From: Pisolithus tinctorius
Taxonomy: Eukaryota > Basidiomycota > Agaricomycetes > Boletales > Pisolithaceae
Direction: 5' to 3'
DNA length: 64,000 nucleotides
Assembly: GCA_024663395.1 (NCBI GenBank)
Contig: JANFAH010000006.1
Coordinates: 2,356,001-2,420,000, forward strand
This document shows, one piece after another, positions 24,377-36,196 of this stretch. The first letter of the stretch is position 1, and every line of letters starts with the position of its first letter. Under the pieces are notes generated by a model. That model was not told where the DNA came from, did no database searches, and saw only the letters and a program-made list of their open reading frames with translations. The position numbers and the translations under genes are program-made.

Positions 24377-24506
24377 GAGCTTGTACGGAAAGCGCAGTTC
24401 AGTTGTAGTTTACGAACTTCACAGATTGTTCTTGTTTGACGGGTGGTGGAAAAATCCAGGCCAAAGCGTCGGAGATTGAAATGTTGGTTTCCCTCCCGAT
24501 GGTAGC

Positions 24507-25769
24507 ATGTCTCTCCCTCCCTATCTTGCCTCTGCCGATACTCAACACGATCACATCTGGCAAGTACTAATCAAACTTTTCAACGTCTTAGGATCAAATA
24601 TCATTGAACTAATGGAAACAGTGGGGGAAATAGAGGAAGAATCCAAGCATGCCAAGTGGACTGATGAAGAGGTCGCCACCCTCATTGATTATCTGCACAC
24701 AAATTGCTCAGAGTGGGCTGATGCTGGCAACTTCTGACAAGTGACTTATGTGAAAGCTGCAGAGAGCATTTGCAAACTCCACAGGTCCAGTAAAATCAAG
24801 GATTTGAAGAATGTGTCGATTAAATGGGGATCGGTACATCCTTCTCTATTCTAAAGTTGCTATGCTGACACTAGATGTAGCTTAAACATACGTACAACGC
24901 AATCATGACTTATCGCAGTGGATCAGGCAAACATTGGGACAATGAGAATGGTGTGAATATCTGTGGAGCGGCTGATGCAGAGAAATGGGCAAAATTCGTT
25001 GGTGTGAAGGTACATATTTGATCTTACAGATAACTATGATTGGTTCACTGAGACATCGCAGCGAAATGTGGCCATGAAGCCCTTCCGCAACAAGGGCTGG
25101 CAGTATCTTCCAATGATGGAGGATATTTTTCCACAGGGTGGCGCGACCAGCTCCCATGCTTTCCGTCCTGGGGTGTTAAACCCCACGCTCACCACGACCA
25201 CTGATAGTAACTTTATGGTCTCTGTCCCCCCCAACCCTACGACGACTACTGACAGTACCACCTCCGTCCCATCCGTCCCCCCCTCCACTGCTGTGTTCAG
25301 CGGAAAGCACTCATTCACTGTGATGTCTACTGATATCACAGAAACAGCATCCCCTTCCCTCCTATTCTCAAGAAATCAGCATCCCCCAACGACTCCCATC
25401 TCATCCATTCATAGTAGTAAGCGCAGCTGAACATCTGCTCAATCTTCCAGCAAGATGCAGCCTCAACCTTCCGGCTCTCACACTGTCACAGTCGTATCAA
25501 TCAGTAACACGATCCAGTGCTTGGGGGACCAGCTGGTGATGACTTTCATGGATCCGTTGATCATGGTCCAGATGGCTATGCAAATGCTATACAAAGATTC
25601 CAAGATCCCTCCCCACCATTGTGCATTTATGATGCGTCAGTTTTCTGGCATATCTAACCCTGCTGCCGTTTTTATAGCTTTACCTGATGAACAATCCCAT
25701 CACACGTATGTAGCAGATATGTACGATAGCTTTTTCCAAGGTGCTAGCAATGCCCCCCCTACCGTGTAG
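24507..25769 (+). pseudogene. Harbinger-2 Myb/SANT-like protein, with stops
   Basis: Exon 1 begins at ATG 24507 and holds the Myb/SANT-like start (HAKWTDEEVATLIDYLHTN). A TGA at 24735-24737 follows GNF, where the Harbinger-1 and -3 proteins have lysine (GNFK), and the frame then continues (QVTYVKAAESICKLH). A later exon gives HWDNENGVNICG and, after an intron near 25010-25070, NKGWQYLPMMEDIFPQGGAT. A second in-frame TGA at 25428-25430 is followed by an open C-terminus to 25769. Apart from the two TGA codons the structure matches the homologues in Harbinger-1 and -3. Confidence 0.8.
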
Positions 25770-25892
25770 TATGTGTAGCATGAGTCAGTGTATCATAGCT
25801 ACAGAAATGAACTATCAAATGTGTTGGCATCCCTCCAGCATGTGCATCGAACAAAAGTCAGATTAGATTTTACTAGTACATGATGGATGTAG

Positions 25893-27036
25893 CTAAAACA
25901 AACTAGCGACTTCTTCCTCGAAGAAGTCGGATTCCGTGTCTGATTCACTGTCCACGGTACTCTGTGCTCGCTCCACCAAAATACATTGATAATCGGCCCA
26001 CATGGCCATCGCAATATTGTCCTGCATCCCGTGCACGAGTATGTCTTCTTCTAAGTTCCTCGTTCCTTCCGTGGCTTGGGGATTAGTATGCGGGCCTTGC
26101 TGCTGCTCACCCTCATCATCTTCATCGAGAGAAATATTGTCTGTGCCCTCCTTGCTCTCACCATGCATACGAATAAAATTGTGAACGGCGCAAAGTGCAG
26201 CGGGGATCCATGCTTGTATATCGATGTCGTATTCTGGCGCCAGAAGGAGTATTCGAAAGCGACGCTTTAGGATGCCGAAGATTCGTTCTATGACATTTCG
26301 TGCCGATGCATGCCACAAGTTGAAAAGCTCCTCCTTATTTGCTGGTCTGAGAGGAAATGAATAAATAAATAAAACGGTGAGCAAGACAAAAAACATACCA
26401 TGTGTTAGCACGGCCCCATTCTGCAAGATGATACCAGATGCCCCAGTAGGGGACTAGCAACTCTCAACATGAGGGGTAGCCAGCATCAGCAAGGAGATAT
26501 TTTCCATTGGGGATGTGGAGGTCAGTGGATGTTGCGTCACCATAGACATGGGCATCCATCACAGATCCTTCCCACCCTGTCAGTGTATAAACAAACTTCA
26601 GACCAAAATTGCAGATGAACAGGCCGTTTTGTGAGAGGAATCCCTTGTGGTTGCGATAGTTGGAACATATAATTGAAGGGGGGGATACAGGAATGTGGCA
26701 GCCATCTATCACACCAATCACATTCCAAAAGTATGGCCAAAATTTGGGGTTGCGTCAGATCTTCGGATGGATGGCTTCACCAGTTGGAAACTGGACATAG
26801 GTAATATAAAAGGGGGGTTCTGAAAATATGAAGAGCAATTTCTTGAAGTACCTGTAAAAAAATATGAATATCTGATTTGTCACACATATTTTGTATTGAA
26901 CTCACCGAGATATTGTGTCATTTGACCACTGAAAATGCTCACCAACATGCCTGACTGTCAGGCCAGTCACACATGTGTAGAGGAAAATCGCGAGCTGTTC
27001 TTCCAGAGTAACAAATTTCGAGTTGCTGTGACCAAT
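25893..27036 (-). pseudogene. Harbinger-2 transposase, main part, with stops
   Basis: Minus-strand exons are about 27036-26906, 26851-26399 and 26346-25893. The core motifs are IGVIDGCHIPVSP, TGWEGSVMDAHVYGDA and RNVIERIFGILKRRF. In-frame TGA codons at 26755-26757 and 26464-26466, and a TG/A junction across the last splice, stand where homologues have arginine. Several expected arginines read tryptophan (NLWHASARN, IWYHLAEWG, QAWIPAALC). The first exon breaks off at 27036, exactly where the gypsy element entered, and resumes at 38550. Confidence 0.88.
27032..27036. repeat. target-site duplication CCAAT, left of the gypsy element
   Basis: CCAAT directly before the LTR and again at 38546-38550 after the far LTR: a 5-bp duplication as made by gypsy integrases. 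Removing the element and one CCAAT restores the transposase frame in the order EELREIG then HSNSKFVTLEEQL. Confidence 0.95.
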
Positions 27037-27556
27037 TGTTATGCTGACGACTCGTATCGCGCCATGAATCGAGTGCGATGAAGCACAAGCACGTGACTGC
27101 GCGAGAGGGGCGCGTAATTTAACTTCACTAGCGGCAGAACACTAGTCTTGGCCAACCGAAGTCGTACTGGCGAGTCCTTGTTGGTACAGCGCGCAGAGCT
27201 AAGGGTGGTTGCAAAGTAGATTTCGAATGAGGGACCAGTACGATACATGCGGGTTTATATACGTATGTACAGTACTGCGGGCCAAACATTCGAATACTCG
27301 TATAGTCGTTCACCCGAGTCCGAACAAGGCAGGATGGAGTCACTGCGATGCGGGCGCAAGGGTAGACGGCTATGCGAGAGGGATTAACCACTAAGAGCCA
27401 GTTCGGAAACTGGTGTAGAGCATTGCCGAGCATTACCGACACATGTTGGCTCGCTAGAGTCTAACGGCGCATGCCGAATTTTAGTCGGAGCCATAATCTG
27501 TGCCGGGCTGCCGACAGTGATAATCAATCGGCATATACTACAGTATGTAACCCTAC

Positions 27557-28958
27557 ATGCGCCCTCTCAACCTAGAACAACGCCGTCGTCTGGTAAAGTA
27601 TATTGCGTTGGTCCTCAGCATTGTTCTCTGTGCAGTCACACATCTCCTCGAATCAGATCTTGGGCGAGAACCTCAGCCCTACCACACTTCCCGCCTGTCT
27701 GGCGAAGACTGGGTGCTGGAACTGATTGCGGGTCACCCAGAACGCATTCGTTGCGAACTTGGGATGCACGTGGAGGTTTTCCAGCAGCTTATCGTCGCTT
27801 TGCGGCAGCTTGGACTCAAGAACTCAAGGTTCGTTTCTCTCGAGGAACAACTCGCGATATTCCTGTATACATGCGTCACTGGCCTGCCATTCAGGCATGT
27901 AGGGGAGCGCTTTCAACGATCGAATGATACGATTTCACGGTACGTATTTAACACTCCTCCAATGTAACTACTGCATGGAATTTCCAGTTATTTCCACATG
28001 ATACTCACCACGCTTGCAACACAACCTTTTTATACGGACTACGTTCGATTTCCAGCTGGCGATACTGTTCCTTCGAAGATCCAAAACAACCCAAAATTCT
28101 GGCCATACTTCCGCAATGCTATCGGCGCCATCGACGGAAGCCATATACATGCATCTCCCCCCGCCTACGTACGTTCGAACTACCGGAACCGCAAGGGATA
28201 CATTTCCCAAAACTGTCTCTTCGCATGTGATTTTGACCTACGGTTTATATACTCTCTTACGGGCTGGGAGGGCAGCGCAGCAGACGCCCGTGTATATGAA
28301 TATGCGACCACACACGACTTGAGGATTCCTGAAGGAAAGTTTTTACTTGCAGATGCCGGATTTCCTGCAGAGCGAAAGTTGCTCGTTCCATACCGTGGTG
28401 TACGCTACCATTTAGCTGAATGGGGCCGTGCTAGCGTAAGGTAAGTAATCACACCTATGATCCCCTGACCATCCTACTGATGAAAACTGCAGGCCTGCGA
28501 ACAAGCAAGAATTGTTTAACTTGCGGCATGCATCGGCCCGCAACGTTATCGAACGTATTTTTGGAGTCGTAAAGCGTCGTTTTCGTATCCTTTCACTAGT
28601 TCCACCATTCGATCTCCGGACGCAAGCGCAGCTGCCAGCAGCGCTTTGCGCCCTTCATAATTTCATCCGCATCCACGATCCATTCGAAGGCGAACTTCCA
28701 GAAGACTTCAGCGCTCCGTTTGATGCAGGTGTGCAGGGTGGCGATGGGTTGGAGGGGCCCGGTGTACTGGAAGGCAATGGAGAACATCCAGAGGCGCGCG
28801 TATTGCGCGATCAAATCGCAGAGGCAATGTGGATCGATTACCAGGCTATCCTGAGGGAGAGAGAGGGAGCGGGACACATGGAGCTCCTTGAAGATGAGTC
28901 TGACATGGATGTGGATGTCGCTGAGGACGAGTATAGCGGTGGGGAGGAATATACCTAG
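27557..28958 (+). CDS. Harbinger-3 transposase (DDE_Tnp_4 type)
   Basis: Exons 27557-27939, 27988-28440 and 28493-28958 give 433 residues. Motifs: LEEQLAIFLYTCVTGLPFRH in the N-terminal part, IGAIDGSHIHASPP, TGWEGSAADARVYEYA, AEWGRASVRPANKQELFNLR across the second splice, and RNVIERIFGVVKRRF with the catalytic glutamate. An acidic tail ends the protein. Intron positions equal those of the Harbinger-1 enzyme although the proteins differ at many positions, so the two are separate families of one lineage. Confidence 0.93.
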
Positions 28959-29106
28959 GAAATACTGCCCCTCCATGTACATTTTTTTTTGTGAAGATTT
29001 TATTCCAGCGATCGTTCTCGAAAAGTCGTCCGAAATAACATGAATTACAACAACAAATGAAAAAAATACATGGCGGTATGGAAAGTATATGCAGCTACAT
29101 TGTAAT

Positions 29107-30636
29107 TCAAAGCGGTCGCCCCTCATCAACACCACCTTCCCGCAGATGACCAGCGATAGATCGTTGATACTCTTGGTTGGCGACAGCTTGACGAAGAGTG
29201 GGATTTGTGATGGATGCGTACATCATTGCCTTCTTCTCATCTACAGTAACAGTGTGCACCATAAATGCACCTACCTCAACCGGCAGCGAGGAGTCCTCAG
29301 TGGACAGAAGGGTCAACGCCTTGGAGAGGTAGTCAACAGTATCGGTGGCGGCGGCTCCATGCTGGACGGTGGGGGCAGGGGCAGGGGCAGGTGAGGCAGC
29401 ACTCGCATTTGCGCTGTCGTGGTATATCAAACTGAGGAGATCGGTCATGTGATTGACAGTGCCAGTCAGACCAAACACTGCGGTCCCAGCTGAGAGTTTG
29501 GGCGGAACTGGCTGTTGATTCCTAGGAGGACCAAAGGACCGGGCAGACGACCGACCAGACCCACGAGATGGTTTACGCGATGGGGGCGGGGTAGAAGTGT
29601 ACGAAGTTGGATAGGGCCCAGAAGAAAAGGTGCGTCTCTCCTTACCAGTCCTACTGACGCTCCCCGAAGATGTGCCCGGTCCCTTCATTGGGAAGGGAGG
29701 GTATGCTGGGATGCTGGCCGACGGTGTGCCCACCCCCTGAGTCGGGACCGCAATGGATGCTGAGACGCTGGGTGATGCAGATGGCATCGGTGGATCGGGG
29801 TGCGAAGGGTTGGGAAAAAATGTGGGAAATTCAGCCATGAAGTCGATATACGGGGGATCGGGAGCTGGGTTCATGTCGCCGATATTACTGTTGGAAGGCT
29901 CGTCGAAGTTACGTGGCCACGTTTCTTGATCTTCGTCCTCGAGCCAATTTGTGGGCCAGTTGGATGAGGGAGCCTCCGATGGTGCATACGCATTAGCACC
30001 TTGTGCCCCTCCTGATGGGGTAATCTGTGCCATCTTCGCGTAAAATGGCCATCCCACATTTTTATAGGGCAGGATACGTCGTCCGCTCTGATGTATTCAT
30101 GTTAGATGTATTGATATTGCTCGATGATAGGGGACAACGTACATTGGTTGCGACATAGCTATTCCACACATTCTCTTCAGCTGGTGTGACGATATTGGCA
30201 CCAAAATGTTCATCCCATGAGCCAGACCCAGAGCATTGAATGAAGCCTTCGATGGAATTATAGATCCCTTTCAGCTAATAACGATATCAGTCAACGCTAC
30301 CAGTGTGAGGAGGATGCCACTTACCCATCGCCATTTATTTTGAACCTGCTGAGCAGTTCTTGTGGGGGGCGAGTTAGGTGGAGCGATCGCAGCAGCGGCA
30401 CTAGAAAATACACTGGATTTGAAGTTGCCTGTATCGCCTTGTTCCGACCGGTGTTCGATGAGGTAGTCGAGGAGAGCGTGAGTCTCTGGATCGGTCCACT
30501 TGTGACTACTCATCATTTCTGACTCCTGATCTGATTCTAAAAGGACAAGGAGTCCAGCGACGTGTACAATGCAAAGCGTAGCAGAAGCGATACGAGCGAT
30601 AACGGGTTTGAGGTCATCATATCGATGAGCGATCAT
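29107..30636 (-). CDS. Harbinger-3 Myb/SANT-like DNA-binding protein
   Basis: Exons 30636-30325, 30274-30143 and 30087-29107 give 474 residues. The Myb/SANT-like domain is at about residues 43-104 (SHKWTDPETHALLDYLIEHR, QQVQNKWRW). Exon 2 contains SWDEHFGANIVTP and exon 3 begins with VGWPFYAKMAQITPSGGAQG, both counterparts of motifs in Harbinger-1. A long Pro/Ser-rich linker follows. An N-terminal hydrophobic stretch (IASATLCIVHVAGLLVLL) also occurs in the transposases and is a shared oddity of these elements. Confidence 0.85.
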
Positions 30637-31087
30637 CGTTGTATAGTTGGAAGGAAGGTTAAAACTCCGCCTCGTAGTTCACGGAGCATCCCGGGCATGT
30701 TAACCGACACATGTGTCGGCAATGGGTTGTACACCGGTATCCGAACTGGCTCTAAGTTATGATGAGGGACTAACCGCGCATATGAGTCACGGGTGGAGCG
30801 TTCACCCGAGCTAGACCGGGGTGAACGTGTCACGTGACTGCGTGGATCAGGGCCACCAGCGGATCACGGAAGGAAGTGGAAGCGGACGCAATGTCCGAGT
30901 ATAGTACAACGCGGGGTTGACAGGGGTCAACCATAAAAGGAAACAGAAAAGGGGAAACGTACGGAACGCAAGCCCAACTGTGTAGACAGCGGGTTGCGGG
31001 TAAACGGAACGCCTCTAGAGGCGGGAGTGGGCGCGAACGATTACGTAAAATGTCTGCAAAAGGAGAACATGTGAGCGCAGCGTAACA

Positions 31088-31100
31088 TCACCCCCCCTTC
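31088..31100 (-). other. polypurine tract of the gypsy element
   Basis: On the minus strand GAAGGGGGGGTGA stands directly before the TGTTA start of the 3' LTR, the expected primer site for plus-strand DNA synthesis. Confidence 0.75.
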
Positions 31101-32563
31101 AAGGCCTGAGGTCCTCCGAAGGCGGGTAGAGGCCCTGTTGCACCCAGGAGCGGATTTCGGAGTTAGTTGCCACTGCGAGCTGGGCAGTTAGATGACCAAT
31201 GTCCAAGGCATGAACATCGGTAGCAGGCGAACTGATGGAGGGGATGCTGCCAATCGACGGGAACGAGCCCACCAAGTTCTCATTTGCTGAGGGCGGAGAT
31301 AGGTACAGGGACGAAGGGAGTTGCCAGTAGAGCTCCTGATGTCTGAGAAGCGTAGAAGAGGGCTCTTCCAGCGGAACTACCTCGGGCTTGAGCGAAAAAG
31401 TCGAGCCAGTCGTGGGGCGATCCGTTGAACGGGACAGATGCGAGCGAGTCTGCGACGGCCTGGAAGTGCTCTCGACCTTGGCCCGGTATAATCTTCTCCC
31501 AGCAATCGCGACACCTCTGTTCGACATCTCTGCCAACCTCTCCGCTTCCTCCGGATCCATGTTGTACCGTCCTTCCGAGACCGGCTTCTTCTCCCGCGAC
31601 CTCCCGTGTCTGCGCTCGGTGAGGGTCCGAAGGTAGGCCCGATCCTCTAGACGCTGCTTGATGCGTCGGAGGGAGGAGCCCACGGACCACGACGTCGACT
31701 GGAGTTCTGTCGAGGAAGGCGCGAAAGGAAGATATGAGGGAGGGGCCGTAGTCTTCGTGGACGATCTTGACAACGGCCTCTTGGGTTTTCAGGGTCTCCT
31801 GGAGGATGGCGGAGTTGGCTTTATCGATGTCCTCGTATGTATGCGCCTCGAAGCTTCCTTCTGCCGTAGCCACCTGGTCGTACACGCGCTTACCGATCAC
31901 TTCTGAGCTTCTGAAGATCTTAGACAGCACCCGTAGATGCTCGTGACGTTCTCCTGCTCTCCAGCCGTGTGATTCCCAGCGCTCGAAGTCGTTAAGCAGC
32001 CGCATGTAACCGAGGAAGATGCTTGCCTCGGGAGCCACCCATTTTCCGGTAGAGGGGGCTGCGGGTGTGACTGCGGGGGCCGAGGTACTGGCCGGTGCGA
32101 GGGAAGGTGCTGGAGCGGATGGGCCAGCACGAGGGAGCGGGGAAGGGGATCTGTAACCGGCTTGGGAGAGCAGGGGAGTGTTGCAGGCTCTGAAAGTGGG
32201 GTCATAGCGAGGCTCGGGTGGTCCCGAGCGAGCCTTGGACTTTCCCTTGCGGGCGTCCTTGGAGGCTCTCTGCGAAGAGGGGACCGAGTGGATGACCGGG
32301 TACGGGTATGGGCGCGTGGCAGAGGCGACGGAGTCGTGAAGGGGTTGACAGGTACCGCCATGTGAGGAGTTGGCGGATACCGCGGGGGATACGGTGTGTA
32401 CCGCTCCGGGGGAGCGTACTGGTGGCTGTGAGAGGCGGGGAGGGGTACTGGCATAGCGATCGAAGTAGGGGCGTGAAGGGTCATAGGGTTCGTCGATGTC
32501 GGCATGGAAGTCATTGTCAAAGTAGTCGGAGCCGGGGTTTTCAGTGTTGGGGGTGTAGGACAT
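31099..32563 (-). CDS. gypsy additional ORF downstream of pol
   Basis: An ATG at 32563 lies six bases after the pol stop and opens a 427-codon frame ending at 31280. Residues ~1-175 are Pro/Ser-rich; then a more ordered part (ASIFLGYMRLLNDFERWESH, VYDQVATAEGSFEAHTYEDI, VKIVHEDYGPSLISSFRAFL). Near 31700-31770 the coding-like signal passes to another frame that runs to 31099 (RRIKQRLEDRAYLRTLTERR, MDPEEAERLAEMSNRGVAIA). That suggests an intron or a frameshift. I recognise no domain; it is not an envelope-like protein, as no signal peptide or membrane segment is seen. Function unknown. Confidence 0.55.
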
Positions 32564-32569
32564 GGCGTT

Positions 32570-35500
32570 TCAGCGGGAATGAACGCGCTTGTACTCCGCA
32601 AGAACCTCTGGGGCATTTATAAGGTTTTCCTCGCTCTCCCAACTATTCTGGGAGTGCGGGTAACCGAGCCATTTGACCAGGTAGAGGTATTTCGGCTGCG
32701 GGTTTACACCGGGCTCTTTAGACGATGATTTGACCTTGCGCGCACGTTTGTGCTTGAGTATGGCCTCGACTTCCCATTCGTTCTCGTCTCCTACCAGTTC
32801 TGGTGGAGGCGGGGGTTGTGCCGGGCCATATTCGCGCGTTTCGACGAAAGGGGTGAGCTTTGACGCGTGGAACACGGGGTGTATTCGCCAGCCAGGGGGT
32901 AGCTCCAGCTTGTAGGCGACCAGGCTGATCCGTTCGGAAATTACAAACGGGCCGTGGCGTCTAGGCGCAAGCTTCTTTGACGGAACATCCCTCTTTAGGT
33001 CAGAAGCGTCAAGCCAAACCTTATCTCCTACGGAGAACTCCGTATAGGTCCCTTTCGATCTTGATCTCATCAACTCCTGGGCTTCTTTATGAGCGATTAT
33101 CGCGGCGTCTCGATTCGCGGCCAGCTGCTCGAGTCGATCACCAGCTAACGACTCCTGCGGGGGTTGTCCCGTGGGGTAGGGAGCTGGGTCGAACCCGTAC
33201 ATGAGCGAATAGGGCGATTGGTTGTGAGACGAGTGTACGCGCGAGTTATGCGCCATTTGAGCGTCAGGTAGTTTTGTGTGCCAGTTGTGGGGATCCGTAT
33301 CCGTGTACATGCGGAGGTAGGTTCCGACCTCTTGGTTTACACGTTCGGCCTCGCCATTGGTCTGCGGATGGTATGCGGTGGAAGCCTTCAACTCGATTCC
33401 GAGGGCTCAGTAGAGATCCCTGGTAAAGGCGGAGATGAATTGAGGACCGCGATCCGATATGACAGCCTCTGGAACACCCCAATGCGGGTAGACATAGGCA
33501 TGGTAGAGATCCGCAATGCCGACACTGTCTACCGTTTTAGTGGTGGGTAGGAAGAACGCACCCTTAGTAAGTCCCTGATCTACGATGGTAAGGATAGAGT
33601 CGTATTTGCCGCCAGACAGGGGCAAGTCGGTGACTAGGTCCATCGAGATCTGTTTAAAGGGGAAGGGGTTCTTCGCTACGTCATGCGGGGTGATAGGGGG
33701 TGTGGTCGGATGGGTATTGACCTTGTTGGCTTGGCACGAAGGGCAGCCTTTGCAGTAGCCTCGGATAGACTGGTACATTCCGGGCCACCACACGTACTTG
33801 TTCATTTTCTTTGTCATCGCCTTTACCCCGGGATGTCCGAAAGCGGGGGTGTCGTGGTACTGCCGAAGGACGTCTTGGCGGACCGGTTCCGGTACGAAGA
33901 TCCTTCTTCCTTTTCTCCTGACTCCGTCAGACCCTTGGGTTGTTTCCGGGGCAGACAGGGACGCGGAAGCTTTCTTTACCTCCTGGTACAGGTCGGCATT
34001 CAGCTGGAAAACGCGTCCTTTACCTTTCTGAACCTTTTTCTTTTCCTCAGACGGGCGTTCAGTAGGTTCCGGTTCTTTGAAAGAGACCTTCCGGAGGGGC
34101 GGGGGAGCCGTGGAGGGCTCGGGAGCGACCTGGTCGATCTTAAAAAGGGAAACAACGGAGGGTCTCACCCCCCCCTCAAGCCAAACGGCCTTTGGTAGCA
34201 GGGTGGAGACGGTTTCCGGCTCGGCATTGAAATCTGAGCGGCGCGAGAGGGTGTCGGCGGCAGAATTTTTGGTTCCTGCGATGTGGACGAACTGTAGCGG
34301 GTACTCCTGTAGCGTAGCTTGCCAGCGAGCTTGTCTTGCTGTAAGCTTTTGCGGTTGTGCGTAGTAAGTGATATTTTGATGGTCTGTATAGACCCGAGTC
34401 AGTTCTGGAGGGGACAGGAGGTAAGGGCGCCACTGCTTGAGGGCGCGCATTACCACCAACATTTCCAGGTCATAGACCTGATAGTTCTGTTCCGCTCCAG
34501 TTAGTGACTGGGACATGTACGCACAGGGGTGGAGTATTCCCGAGTCGTCGGCCTGTGACAGGACCACACCGGTGCCGAGTTTGGAAGCATCGGTGTGGAG
34601 TATGAACGGCTTCCGGAGATCCGGGAGGCGAAGGACGGGTTTGGACGAGAGGGCCTTCTTAAGTGCCTCGAAAGCGGAACTCTGTTCCAGGCCCCAAGTC
34701 CATTTTGCGTTTTTCTTTGAAAGGTCGTGTAGCGGTCGGGCGGTTTGCGAGAAGCCGGAGATGAACTGTCGGTAGAAGTTACAGAAGCCTAAGAAGGACC
34801 GAAGTTCCTTGAGGGTCGTCAGCACGGGCCAGGTTTTGATGGCTTCGATTTTAATTTCCGACGGTTCGTATTGACCCTGACGGATCACGAACCCCAAGAA
34901 CTCTATTTCTTCGGCTTCGAAGGTACACTTCTTCAGCTTCAGGCGAAGGTGTCCTTTGGAGGCTATTTGCAGAAAACAGCGGACTGCTTCACGTAGACCT
35001 TCTTTCGTTTTTGAATGTATGGTGACGTCATCCATGAAAATGATGGCCTTTCTCTTGTTCTTGAGTTCTCCGAACGTGTGGTCCATATACCTCTGGAAGG
35101 TAGGCGGTGAGTTGCACTGTCCAAAGAACATCACCGTTGGTTCAAAAAGTCCTCTAGGGGTTATGAAGGCCCCTTTCCATTCGTCTCCTTCCTTCACCCG
35201 AATATTGGTGAAACCCCACCGGACATCGAACTTGGCGAAGTAGCGGGAGCCAGCGAGTTCGTCAAGAAGCGTCTTGACGTTGGGGAGAGGGTAGGAATCG
35301 ACGATGGTATGAGAGTTCAAGTACCGGTAGTCTTGGATGAGTCTTCTTTTCCCGTCTTTCTTTCCGACGAAAAAGACAGGGGCTGCTTGCGAAGATTTCG
35401 AGGGGCGAATCTTTCCACATTTAAGATTCTCGTCAATGAACTCGTCGAGTCCCTTGAGTTCGTCGAGGGAGAGTGGGTAGATTGCTCCTTTCTTCGGCTG

Positions 35501-36196
35501 GAAGCCAGGCTTCAGGCGGATTTCGTGGTCGAGGAATCCTCAGTGTGGCGGAAGAGAGATTTCTTCTTCGGAGAAGACTACTGAGAAGTCCCGATATTCC
35601 GGGGGTAAATCAACCTCTGCCTGTACATGTGAAGCCTCGAGTTTCGTGGAAATGGACGTGCGGGATATTTTGACGGTCCGGGCGAAGTCGGTTCCGCGAA
35701 CACGGTTTTTCTTGTCGAGACCATGGTCGAGTTCCCCCCAACCGATCAGCTTTCTCGAAGTCCAGCTGATTATGGGGTTATGCTCTTTGAGCCAGGGCAT
35801 TCCGAGGAGCAAGGATTCCCAATTTCCGAGTTTGAGGACATATGCACGGATGCGCATAGTTTTTCCCCAAATCTTGGCTTTGAAGGAAGCGATGTGGGTG
35901 ACCCAATCTCCTGTCCTGCCTTTGTAGCTTCTCGATTCCCATGGGCGAGCGATTTTCCATGTTGGGATTTCGTACTTCTCGACTATGGCCGGATCGATGA
36001 TGTTTGTTTCGGCGCCCGAGTCGAGGATGGTTCGGACGGTAGCGTTTTGTCGATCGACGAGGTAAGCGAAACCAGCAATAGAAGTGATTGACATATCTTG
36101 TTCGTAATCGTACATTTTTTCGGTTCCTATCTTAACCTCTATCTTTCGGGACACTATGGGCTCTCTTCCTGACGCTACACCAGGGGAGCCTTTCAA
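32570..36196 (-). pseudogene. gypsy pol (protease, RT, RNase H, integrase, chromodomain), two stops
   Basis: Read in one frame from 36196. The protease has TILDSGAETNIID. The reverse transcriptase follows with RRLIQDYRYLN, AKFDVRWGFTNIRV and IIFMDDVTIHSK, which has FMDD in place of the common YxDD. RNase H has FILHTDASKLGTGVV and VYTDHQNI. The integrase has the HHCC finger (H..H..CKGCPSC) and core residues in SMDLVTDLP and AVISDRGPQF. A chromodomain ends the protein (KYLYLVKWLGYPHSQNSWES). In-frame TGA at 35540-35542 (between protease and RT) and 33407-33409 (in the integrase, after FTRDLY) both stand where CGA is expected. The C-terminal chromodomain groups it with chromoviruses, which target heterochromatin. 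Confidence 0.92.

Larger units (their letters stand above)
27395..30752. mobile_element. PIF/Harbinger transposon, Harbinger-3, complete, nested in an LTR
   Basis: A 3358-bp element with inverted ends starting GAGCCAGTTCGG, flanked by TAA at 27392-27394 and 30753-30755. The uninterrupted LTR at 38210-38220 shows the empty site with one TAA. Both genes are intact. It is the youngest layer of the nest, because the gypsy element had to be present first. Confidence 0.95.
27037..31087 (-). repeat. 3' LTR of the gypsy element, split by Harbinger-3
   Basis: The halves 27037-27394 and 30756-31087 together with the target triplet give 690 bp matching the other LTR. All differences I found between the two LTRs are C/T or G/A changes at CpG sites, with no indels. 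Confidence 0.93.
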
